A stretch of 47,388 nucleotides of DNA from Solirubrobacterales bacterium (GTDB taxonomy: Bacteria; Actinomycetota; Thermoleophilia; Solirubrobacterales; 70-9): positions 1 to 47,388 of the forward strand of contig JAGQUO010000006.1 in assembly GCA_020438445.1 (NCBI GenBank). The letters are read 5' to 3'. The first letter of the stretch is position 1. Each line of letters opens with the position of its first letter. Below, piece by piece: positions 41,923-47,388 of this stretch. Under the pieces are notes generated by a model. The model did no database searches and was not told where the DNA came from. It saw only the letters and a program-made list of their open reading frames with translations. The position numbers and the translations under genes were made by a program.

Positions 41923-42611
41923 GGCAGACCAGCCTGTTCGGTGTCTTCGTTGCTCGGCGAGAAGCGCAGGAGCGCCGAGTTGGTCAGCTCGATCGGCGCC
42001 CCCTCCTCGTCGGAGGTGCCGCTCTTGGTCGGGGCGACGGCGAGCGAGATCGTCACCTGCACGGTCCGCGCCGCGTCGTCGGTGCTCAGCGGGACCGGGA
42101 GCGGCGTGTCGGAGATCACCCCGTTCTCGTAGGCGAAGTAGCTGAAGATCGGCGTCGTGCCGCCGATCTGCCCGACGTGCTCGAGCAGGCGGTACGTCGA
42201 GCTCGGCGTCGACGAGAACGTCCAGTCGGGCGCGGTCCCGCCCGTCTTCGCGAACGTCTGATCGGTCAGATACCCGTTGCTGCTGTTCCAGGCGATCGTC
42301 CGCTTGACCGGGGTCGGCGAGACGTCCGGGCCGGTGCCGTGGATGAACGAGATCGCGTCGCTGTTGCTGCCGGACTGGATCGGCGCGAGCCCGGGCGAGA
42401 TGCAGGCGGAGTGCATCTCGTTCATGACCCGCTGCATCATCGGCCGCGCGAGCTGGTTGGCGGCGACGCGCTCGGTGATCCGGCCGCTGCTCTTGGCGGT
42501 GACGGTCACGAGCGTCACGATCGCGCCGAGGACGATCATCCCGACCAGCATCGCGACCAGGAGCTCGGTCATCGTCAGCCCCCGCTCGTCGTGGATCAGG
42601 CGCCGGCTCAC
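41913..42611 (-). CDS. PilW-like minor pilin
   Basis: 232-residue prepilin. The signal HDERGLTMTELLVAMLVGMIVLGAIVTL has the Gly cleavage site and Glu at +5 of the mature N-terminus. After the helix (AANQLARPMMQRVMNEMHSACISPGLAPIQSGSNSDAISF) comes a beta-rich head similar to PilW/PulJ-type subunits. The GTG start at 42611 overlaps the upstream stop as GTGA, which decides the start; the long open frame further upstream is shadow coding inside the neighbouring gene. Confidence 0.88.
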   Translation of the reverse strand: MSRRLIHDERGLTMTELLVAMLVGMIVLGAIVTLVTVTAKSSGRITERVAANQLARPMMQRVMNEMHSACISPGLAPIQSGSNSDAISFIHGTGPDVSPTPVKRTIAWNSSNGYLTDQTFAKTGGTAPDWTFSSTPSSTYRLLEHVGQIGGTTPIFSYFAYENGVISDTPLPVPLSTDDAARTVQVTISLAVAPTKSGTSDEEGAPIELTNSALLRFSPSNEDTEQAGLPCT

Positions 42612-43966
42612 GGACAGCTCCCGCTGCTGCTGCCGGAGGCGAAGCTGCCGACGTAGATCGTCAGGTTCGTGTCCGTCGCGGTCGTCTTCACCTCGATGTT
42701 CGAAGCGGTGTTCTTGCGGTTCGTGCTGGGCCGGTAAGCGCAGACGTCGTAGGTGCCGTAGGGCAGCCCCGGCGTGTCGAGCTTGCCGGAGGAGTTGGTC
42801 GTCAGCGTCCGCTTGACCGGGTTGCCGCCGACCGTGCACTCGGTGTCGGTGACCTTGACGGTGGCGCCGTTCACCGGCGAGCCCGGGTTGCCGCTCGAGT
42901 TGCCGCTCATCACCGTCAGGTTCAGCGCCGGAAGCTGGATCGTCGCGTTCGCCGTCTGCCCCGCCACGACGCTGACGTCTGCCATCGCCGCGGCCGCGGG
43001 CGGGTTGGTCAGGTCGTCGGGATTGGGGTTGTTGGCGGCGCAGTTCCCGGCGTAGACCGCGTACGGCGAGGAGAACGGGAACACCGGCGTCGCGGTGACG
43101 TCGGTCGCCCGGCTGCCGACGGTCCCGAACGCCTTCTCCTGGGTCATGCCGGTGTTGAAGATCGTGATCGTGTCCTGGGTCGTGTTCTGGACGCTGCCGT
43201 TGATCCGCGTCCGGAAGTCGACCTTGATCGAGCCGGGGGTGTCGTAGCGAAGGACGAGCGTGTTCGTGCTCTGGCCGACGACGCTCGTGTCTATCGGCGC
43301 CGGCGGATTGCCGTCGGCATCGACGACGCCCGCCGCCGTGCTCGGGGTGAGCGTGTAGTTGCCCTCGGGCAGGTCGGTGAAGAGGATGCATCCGGTCGGT
43401 CCCGTCGAGCCGCTGAAGGACCCGGCGCCCGAGCCGGAGAGCGGAACGCCCTCGATGCCGTTGCCCTGGCCGTCGCGGATCACGACCGCGAGCGCACCGG
43501 TGTCCTCGGAGCGCGAGCCCGCCGGCGGTGCGACGATGCTCTTGATCACCGTCGCCGGGCGATTGCCGATCGACGGCCAGGTGACGACCGAGGTGATGCT
43601 GATGTAGTCGGAGGAGTTCGTCCCCTCCTCGCAGGAGGCGGTCCCGGTGATGTCGTTGACGAACTGTCCCGTCGAGTGGACGTCGTAGTCGGTGCCGCCG
43701 GCGCTGATGGTGGTCGTCTCGTCGAGCCCGTCGAGCTGAGAGACCTGCAGGGACCGCAGCCGCGCCTGGTCCTTCTGGGCGATCGCGTAGGACTCGGCGT
43801 GATGCCGCTGCTCGGAGCCCGCCCGGCCGGCGGCCTGGAGCGCTCCGAAAGTCGCCCCCATCACGACCGCGATCACGACCGCGGTGACGAGCACCTCGAT
43901 GATCGTGAACCCATCCTCCGACGAGACGCCGGGACGGGAAGCAGTCGTTGCTTCCTCAGTATTCAT
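42608..43966 (-). CDS. PilV-like minor pilin with two carboxypeptidase-regulatory-like domains
   Basis: 452-residue prepilin, far longer than ordinary PilV/GspI. The signal SSEDGFTIIEVLVTAVVIAVVMG has the Gly/Phe site and Glu at +5. After the pilin head come repeated beta-sandwich-like units: ALAVVIRDGQGNGIEGVPLSG ... GCILFTDLPEGNYTLTPST, and later LNLTVMSGNSSG ... GATVKVTDTECTV ... GKLDTPGLPYGTYDVCA. Both follow the pattern of carboxypeptidase regulatory/CNA-B-like folds. Likely displayed at the pilus tip for adhesion or stability. The ATG at 43966 is preferred; an upstream ATG at 44029 is in frame. Confidence 0.83.
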   Translation of the reverse strand: MNTEEATTASRPGVSSEDGFTIIEVLVTAVVIAVVMGATFGALQAAGRAGSEQRHHAESYAIAQKDQARLRSLQVSQLDGLDETTTISAGGTDYDVHSTGQFVNDITGTASCEEGTNSSDYISITSVVTWPSIGNRPATVIKSIVAPPAGSRSEDTGALAVVIRDGQGNGIEGVPLSGSGAGSFSGSTGPTGCILFTDLPEGNYTLTPSTAAGVVDADGNPPAPIDTSVVGQSTNTLVLRYDTPGSIKVDFRTRINGSVQNTTQDTITIFNTGMTQEKAFGTVGSRATDVTATPVFPFSSPYAVYAGNCAANNPNPDDLTNPPAAAAMADVSVVAGQTANATIQLPALNLTVMSGNSSGNPGSPVNGATVKVTDTECTVGGNPVKRTLTTNSSGKLDTPGLPYGTYDVCAYRPSTNRKNTASNIEVKTTATDTNLTIYVGSFASGSSSGSCP

Positions 43967-44055
43967 GCGCGCATGAACCCATCGGCTCGCGGGGACGCCA
44001 CCTTGAGTTATGAACCCGTTTTCCGTCATCGAGCCCGAATCAGCGCCGAAAGCAG

Positions 44056-44083
44056 AAGAGGCGGGCCCGGAGGCCCGCCTCTT
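44056..44083 (-). terminator. terminator after pilA
   Basis: Perfect 12-base arms (AAGAGGCGGGCC, 44056-44067, and its complement, 44072-44083) with a 4-base loop. It lies 35 bases downstream of the pilA stop. It should raise pilA mRNA stability or level relative to the minor pilins, with partial read-through possible. Confidence 0.75.
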
Positions 44084-44118
44084 CGAGATCCTTCAGGGCA
44101 TCGTGCCCTCAGCGGGGA

Positions 44119-44553
44119 CTAGCCCCAGTTGCCGCTACTCGGACAACCACCGTCACCGGTCGTGGTGCAGGTGTAGTCGAGCGAGCCGTTGGCGTTCCGG
44201 GTCAGCGTGAACGCATTCCCCGAGTCGGAGTCGCCGACGATCGTGTAGGTGTCGGCGGCGCCGGTGATCGTGACGTCGCCCGAGAAATCGTTGATCGATC
44301 CCTCGATCGCGGCGAGGTCGGCGATCGCGCTCGTGTTGTAGGAGCCGTTGTTGTCGACGGCGTAGGTCTCGTAGGCCGTCTGCACGGTCCGGACGTTGGC
44401 CTTCGCGTCGGAGTCGTAGCCCTTGTCACGCTGGCTGAAGAAAGCGGGGATCGCGATCGCAGCCAGGATGCCAAGGATGAGCATGACGACCAGGAGCTCG
44501 ACCAGCGTGAAACCGGCTTCCTCTCTGCGCCGTGCGCGGTACATCTCCAGCAT
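44119..44553 (-). CDS. pilA: type IV major pilin PilA
   Basis: 144-residue prepilin. A short leader (MLEMYRARRREEAG) is cleaved before FTLVELLVVMLILGILAAIAIPAFF, with Glu at +5 and the proline kink. The mature protein then has SQRDKGYDSDAKANVRTVQTAYETYAVDNNGSY and a short beta sheet ending in TCTTTGDGGCPSSGNW, a two-Cys D-region. The mature size (about 130 residues) is typical of a major pilin. The ATG at 44553 is set by GAGGAGGG 6 bases upstream. Its roughly 150-base leader carries a c-di-GMP-I riboswitch candidate, and a terminator follows, so it is a separately regulated unit ahead of the minor pilin operon. Confidence 0.95.
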   Translation of the reverse strand: MLEMYRARRREEAGFTLVELLVVMLILGILAAIAIPAFFSQRDKGYDSDAKANVRTVQTAYETYAVDNNGSYNTSAIADLAAIEGSINDFSGDVTITGAADTYTIVGDSDSGNAFTLTRNANGSLDYTCTTTGDGGCPSSGNWG

Positions 44554-44623
44554 AGTTACCCTCCTCGGGTCTACTAAGTGGAGCCGGAGCCTGTCGCCAA
44601 GCCATTCGGAGTTCGAACCCCAG

Positions 44624-44702
44624 TGGTAGCCCGGCTTGCTTCCCGTGAAGGAAGCCCCGTGGCTTTGCGCCCCCATCTCGCAATGAGTTTGCCTCCGCAC
44701 CA
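44624..44702 (-). promoter_or_regulatory. c-di-GMP-I (GEMM) riboswitch candidate in the pilA leader
   Basis: On the minus strand the order of GEMM-I landmarks can be read. The outer helix TGGTG/TACCA (44702-44698 with 44628-44624) is followed by GGAGGCAAAC, a CTCATT/GATGGG helix capped by a GCGA tetraloop (GNRA, the docking loop of the class), the core GGCGCAAAGCCACGGG, a GCTTCC/GGAAGC hairpin, and the closing AAGCCGGGCTACC. About 79 nt, the size of known aptamers. The distance to the start codon is about 70 bases and contains no U-tract terminator, so control is more likely at translation or RNA stability. I judge the class from memory of its conserved core. Confidence 0.75.
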
Positions 44703-44852
44703 GAGCCCCAGCTCTATTTCCGTTTCCCGCGCTCTATCGGCTCGTGGGATGGTCACCTTTAGCCCTGCTGATGGATTTTTCGTACGTTCGCTGAGCGCCC
44801 GGCCCCAGAATCACCTGGGTGCTGGCCCCCAGAGCGGCGACGAGGAGCGCTG

Positions 44853-45374
44853 ATGGCGGCACGCAGGCTGATCATCGTCCTCCTGGTCCTGTTCGCGGTG
44901 TCGATCGTCGCCGCGATGATCGCCCCGGAGCGCAAGGGGCCGCTGCTCGGCGATCGCACCTCGTCGAGCACGACCAACACGAGCTCGACGACCACCGACA
45001 CGACGGCCGCGCGCACCGATTCGACGGCCGCGAAGGAGCCGACGACGCGCGACACGCTGCCGTCCGGCGAGGCGCTGACGGTGCGGATAGACGCATCCGA
45101 GAAGAGCCCGGAGACGGTCGAGGCCTTCGTCGGCGACCAGCTCGAGCTCAACGTCGGCAGCGAGCGCGCCCGGGAGGTCGAGATCCCGGCATTCGGCGTC
45201 ACCGAGGACGCCGCTCCCGACGCCCCCGCCAACTTCAACCTGCTCCTGCGCGAGCCCGGCAAGCTGCCGATCATCGACGCCGACACCGGCGTGCTGCTCG
45301 GCCGCCTCGACGTCGAGGAGCGGCGGGGAAAGGGCCAGCGCGGCGGGAAGGGCGCCGGCTCGCCGGGGGATTAG
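44853..45374 (+). CDS. membrane-anchored protein with Thr/Ser-rich linker
   Basis: 173-residue protein of unknown function. One N-terminal TM (LIIVLLVLFAVSIVAAMIA) is followed by a Thr/Ser linker (about residues 36-65) that crosses the cell wall, and an extracytoplasmic beta-rich domain (ALTVRIDASEKSPETVEAFVGDQLELNVGSERAREVEIPAFG ... NFNLLLREPGKLPIID). This resembles a cupredoxin-like fold but lacks Cys/His copper ligands. The C-terminus is Lys/Gly/Arg-rich. The ATG is supported by GAGGAG upstream. It is divergent from pilA and ends 24 bases before marR, so it may be expressed apart from it. Confidence 0.75.
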   Translation: MAARRLIIVLLVLFAVSIVAAMIAPERKGPLLGDRTSSSTTNTSSTTTDTTAARTDSTAAKEPTTRDTLPSGEALTVRIDASEKSPETVEAFVGDQLELNVGSERAREVEIPAFGVTEDAAPDAPANFNLLLREPGKLPIIDADTGVLLGRLDVEERRGKGQRGGKGAGSPGD

Positions 45375-45390
45375 TTAGCTTGCTAATAAT
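45375..45390 (+). promoter_or_regulatory. MarR operator and -10 box of the marR-MFS operon
   Basis: TTAGC-TT-GCTAA (45375-45386) is a palindrome of the type bound by MarR proteins. It overlaps TAATAAT (45384-45390), a good -10 box 8 bases before the GTG at 45399. A repressor on the palindrome would block RNA polymerase directly, and the transcript would be leaderless. Confidence 0.6.
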
Positions 45391-45398
45391 TGTCGTGC

Positions 45399-45860
45399 GT
45401 GACAACCGCGCGGCCGACATCCCCCTCCACCGACTCGCTCGAGGCCCTCAACGGCGCCTGGGATGAGTTCTTCGGCGCGGTCCGCCGCGCCCGGGGCCGC
45501 GCCTCCCAGCAGCACGGCAGCGAGCTCACCCTCCCCCAGGTCCACCTGCTGGAGCCCCTCGCCGACGGCGCCTCGGCGCGCCTCGGCGAGCTCGCCGAAG
45601 CCGCCGGGGTCGCCGCGCCGACCGCCAGCCGGATGATCGACTCGCTCGAGCGCGAGGGCCTCGTCGCCCGCGGCAGCGCCGATGACGATCGCCGCGCGAT
45701 CGCGGTCGCCCTGACGCCGGCGGGCGAGGACCTGTACGCACGCAAGCGGGCGGAGATCCAGCGCAAGCGGAACGAGGTCTTCGGGTCGCTGTCGGAGACC
45801 GAGCGCGAGCAGGCCACGCACCTGCTCGGCCGCATGGCGGAGCTGATCGACGAGCTGTGA
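45399..45860 (+). CDS. MarR family transcriptional regulator
   Basis: 153-residue winged-helix repressor. LTLPQVHLLEPLADGASARLGELAEAAGVAAPTASRMIDSLEREGLVARG is the MarR helix-turn-helix, and DDDRRAIAVALTPAGEDLYARKRAEI is the wing with the conserved D-x-R-R motif. The N- and C-terminal helices form the dimer interface. The start is GTG at 45399 (the earlier TTG at 45390 would overlap the -10 box). Its stop overlaps the MFS gene start by 4 bases (GTGA). It likely represses itself and the exporter, with release by a toxic ligand. Confidence 0.93.
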   Translation: MTTARPTSPSTDSLEALNGAWDEFFGAVRRARGRASQQHGSELTLPQVHLLEPLADGASARLGELAEAAGVAAPTASRMIDSLEREGLVARGSADDDRRAIAVALTPAGEDLYARKRAEIQRKRNEVFGSLSETEREQATHLLGRMAELIDEL

Positions 45861-47296
45861 ACGCCGCCGCCGAGAGCCCCGCCCGCCAGCATTACAACGT
45901 CACCCTCGCGGTGCTCGTGACCGGCGCCCTCGCCTACGCGCTCTCGCAGACGATGATTGCCCCGGCCCTGCCGGAGATCCAGGCCGATCTCGGCACCACG
46001 ACGACGCTCGTCACCTTCGCGCTGACCGGGTACCTGCTCACCGCCTCGATCGCGACGCCGGTGGTCGGGCGCCTCGGCGACATGTTCGGCAAGGAGCGGC
46101 TGCTGGTGATAACGCTGATGATCTTCGGCCTCGGCTCGCTCGTCTGCGCGCTCTCCCACTCGATCGCGCTGCTGATCGCCGGCCGCGCCATCCAGGGTGT
46201 CGGCGGCGCGATCTTCCCGCTCTCGTTCGGGATCATCCGCGACGAGTTCCCGCGCGAGAAGGTCGCCACGGGAATCGGCCTGATCAGCGCCACCTTCGGG
46301 ATCGGCGGCGGCGCCGGGCTGGTGATCAGCGGCCTGATCGTCGACCACGTCGCCTACGAGTGGATCTTCTGGCTGGCGCTGATCGTCGTCATCCCGGCCA
46401 CGATCGCCACGCACCGCTTCGTGCCCGAGTCGCCGGTCAAGACGCCCGCGAAGATCGACTGGGGCGGCGCCGCCCTGCTCTCGAGCGGGCTCGCGGCGCT
46501 TCTGATCGCAGTCAGCGAGGGCAACAACTGGGGCTGGAGCTCGGCGACGTTCATCGGACTGATCGCGGTCGCCGCGATCCTGCTCGCGAGCTGGGTCCGC
46601 TTCGAGGCGGGGCACCCCGAGCCGCTGGTCGACATGCGGATGATGCGGGACCGCCCGGTGCTGACGACGAACCTGACGGCGCTCCTGATCGGCTTCGGGA
46701 TGTTCGGCTCCTACATCCTCGTTCCCCAGTTCGTCCAGGTGCCGGCGTCGACCGGCTACGGCTTCGGCGCCTCGGTGACCACGGCCGGGCTCTTCATGCT
46801 GCCCTCGGCGCTCGTGATGCTGGTCGCCGGACCGATCTCGGGGCTGATGGGCACCCGCTACGGGTCGAAGCTGCCGCTGGTGATCGGCACGGTGCTCGCC
46901 TGCGCGAGCTTCCTGATGCTCGCCGTCTGGCACGAGAGCCATCTCGCGATCTACGTGGCGACGGCGCTGATGGGCCTCGGGATCGGCTTCTCGTTCGCGG
47001 CGATGGCGAACCTGATCGTCGAGGCGGTCGACCAGAGCCAGACCGGCGTCGCCACCGGGATGAACACGATCATGAGGACGATCGGCGGCGCGATCGGGGG
47101 CCAGGTCGCGGCGTCCATCGTCGCCGGCCACATCGCGGCCGACGGCCTGCCCGCCGAGAGCGGCTACACGACCGCGTTCGCCGTCTCGGCGTTCGGCGTC
47201 GCCCTGGCGGTGCTCGCCGCACTCGCAATTCCCGGCAAGCTCCGGTCGCGACCGAACGTGCCGCTCCGGCCCGGCGAGCCGGCCCTCGACGCCTAG
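45857..47296 (+). CDS. MFS drug exporter of the DHA2 (14-TM) type
   Basis: 479-residue membrane protein with about 14 TM segments. VVGRLGDMFGKERLLVITLMIFGLGSLVCALS is motif A, LLIAGRAIQGVGGAIFPLSFGIIRDEFP is the motif B region, and LISATFGIGGGAGLVISGLIVD (G-rich, G-x-x-x-G-P-like) is the antiporter motif C region, typical of EmrB/QacA-type proton-coupled exporters. The start is GTG, coupled to marR. Substrates are unknown; a MarR partner suggests toxic organic compounds. The stop codon shares a CTAG with the convergent gene after it. Confidence 0.93.
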   Translation: MNAAAESPARQHYNVTLAVLVTGALAYALSQTMIAPALPEIQADLGTTTTLVTFALTGYLLTASIATPVVGRLGDMFGKERLLVITLMIFGLGSLVCALSHSIALLIAGRAIQGVGGAIFPLSFGIIRDEFPREKVATGIGLISATFGIGGGAGLVISGLIVDHVAYEWIFWLALIVVIPATIATHRFVPESPVKTPAKIDWGGAALLSSGLAALLIAVSEGNNWGWSSATFIGLIAVAAILLASWVRFEAGHPEPLVDMRMMRDRPVLTTNLTALLIGFGMFGSYILVPQFVQVPASTGYGFGASVTTAGLFMLPSALVMLVAGPISGLMGTRYGSKLPLVIGTVLACASFLMLAVWHESHLAIYVATALMGLGIGFSFAAMANLIVEAVDQSQTGVATGMNTIMRTIGGAIGGQVAASIVAGHIAADGLPAESGYTTAFAVSAFGVALAVLAALAIPGKLRSRPNVPLRPGEPALDA

Positions 47297-47388
47297 ACGA
47301 GCTCCGCGACCAGCACCGCGCTGCCGAAGAGGAAGGCGGCGGCGGTGACCGCTCCGACGAGCCACGGCGAGGGCCCGCCGTGGATGCC
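47293..47388 (-). CDS. C-terminal end of a membrane protein, cut by the window
   Basis: The last 31 codons of a minus-strand gene run in from the window edge and stop at TAG (47293-47295), sharing CTAG with the MFS stop. The visible end reads GIHGGPSPWLVGAVTAAAFL then FGSAVLVAELV, a final TM helix as found at the end of transporters. The product cannot be named from this fragment. Confidence 0.6.
   Translation of the reverse strand, partial: GIHGGPSPWLVGAVTAAAFLFGSAVLVAELV

Noticed and set aside
44600-44640. tRNA-like T-arm (GGTTCGAAC on the minus strand)
   Set aside because: No matching anticodon or acceptor stems, and the base after the loop breaks the T-stem. The segment is the region between the riboswitch and the pilA start.
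45383-47365. Long open frame on the minus strand opposite marR-MFS (660 codons)
   Set aside because: Highly charged, repetitive shadow translation; both plus-strand genes have clear families and coupled starts.

Overview
The window is 47.4 kb of GC-rich, densely packed bacterial chromosome. The organism is most likely an actinobacterium of the Thermoleophilia/Solirubrobacterales type. This is inferred from the strong G/C bias at third codon positions, the many GTG and TTG starts, the frequent 4-bp start/stop overlaps, the -10-like boxes (TANNNT) only 6-9 nt before start codons (leaderless transcription), a fused shikimate kinase/3-dehydroquinate synthase gene, and a type IV pilus locus running into the aro genes. 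No rRNA, tRNA, CRISPR array, insertion sequence or prophage was seen.

Layout. 1-5.1 kb: the 3' three quarters of katG, a DUF4337-like membrane protein, a thiamine-binding protein, a divergent tetR/cupin pair with a readable promoter and operators, a STAS/SEC14-like protein and a GNAT acetyltransferase. 5.2-16.6 kb: mixed metabolic genes. These are a NUDIX hydrolase, a class III aminotransferase translationally coupled to a kinase-fold-like protein, a secreted Cys-repeat protein with a structured leader, SRPBCC and MFS proteins, a HAD phosphatase, a Rossmann protein, an exported GH31 glycosidase, a sulfite-oxidase-type molybdoenzyme and a small membrane protein. 16.6-17.0 kb: an arsC remnant.

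17.0-28.7 kb: a coherent amine or quaternary-amine catabolic island. It holds a GNAT protein, a PuuB/DadA-like FAD oxidase, a polyamine-type ABC transporter (ATPase, single-chain double permease, lipoprotein receptor), an Lrp/AsnC regulator, a flavin monoamine oxidase, an MBL-fold hydrolase, a Rieske oxygenase with a Glu in the usual bridging position, a SnoaL protein, and a divergent tandem-SnoaL protein. The substrate cannot be read from sequence.

28.8-31.4 kb: a DUF3237 protein, a YidC insertase away from its usual rpmH-rnpA setting, and a CFA-type methyltransferase. 31.4-35.7 kb: aroC - aroKB - aroQ - Xaa-Pro peptidase on the minus strand, with overlapping or nearly touching ends. 35.8-44.6 kb: a minus-strand type IV pilus locus (pilA, three minor-pilin-like genes, pilD, pilM, pilN, pilO and a PilP-position protein). 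A c-di-GMP-I (GEMM) riboswitch candidate sits in the pilA leader, which suggests direct second-messenger control of the major pilin. pilB, pilC and pilT are not in the window. 44.8-47.4 kb: a membrane-anchored Thr-rich protein, a marR-MFS efflux operon with a readable operator, and the tail of a convergent membrane protein gene.

The strongest leads are the pilA riboswitch, the Rieske/amine-oxidase/ABC island, the minor pilin carrying beta-sandwich domains, and the aminotransferase/kinase-like couple.
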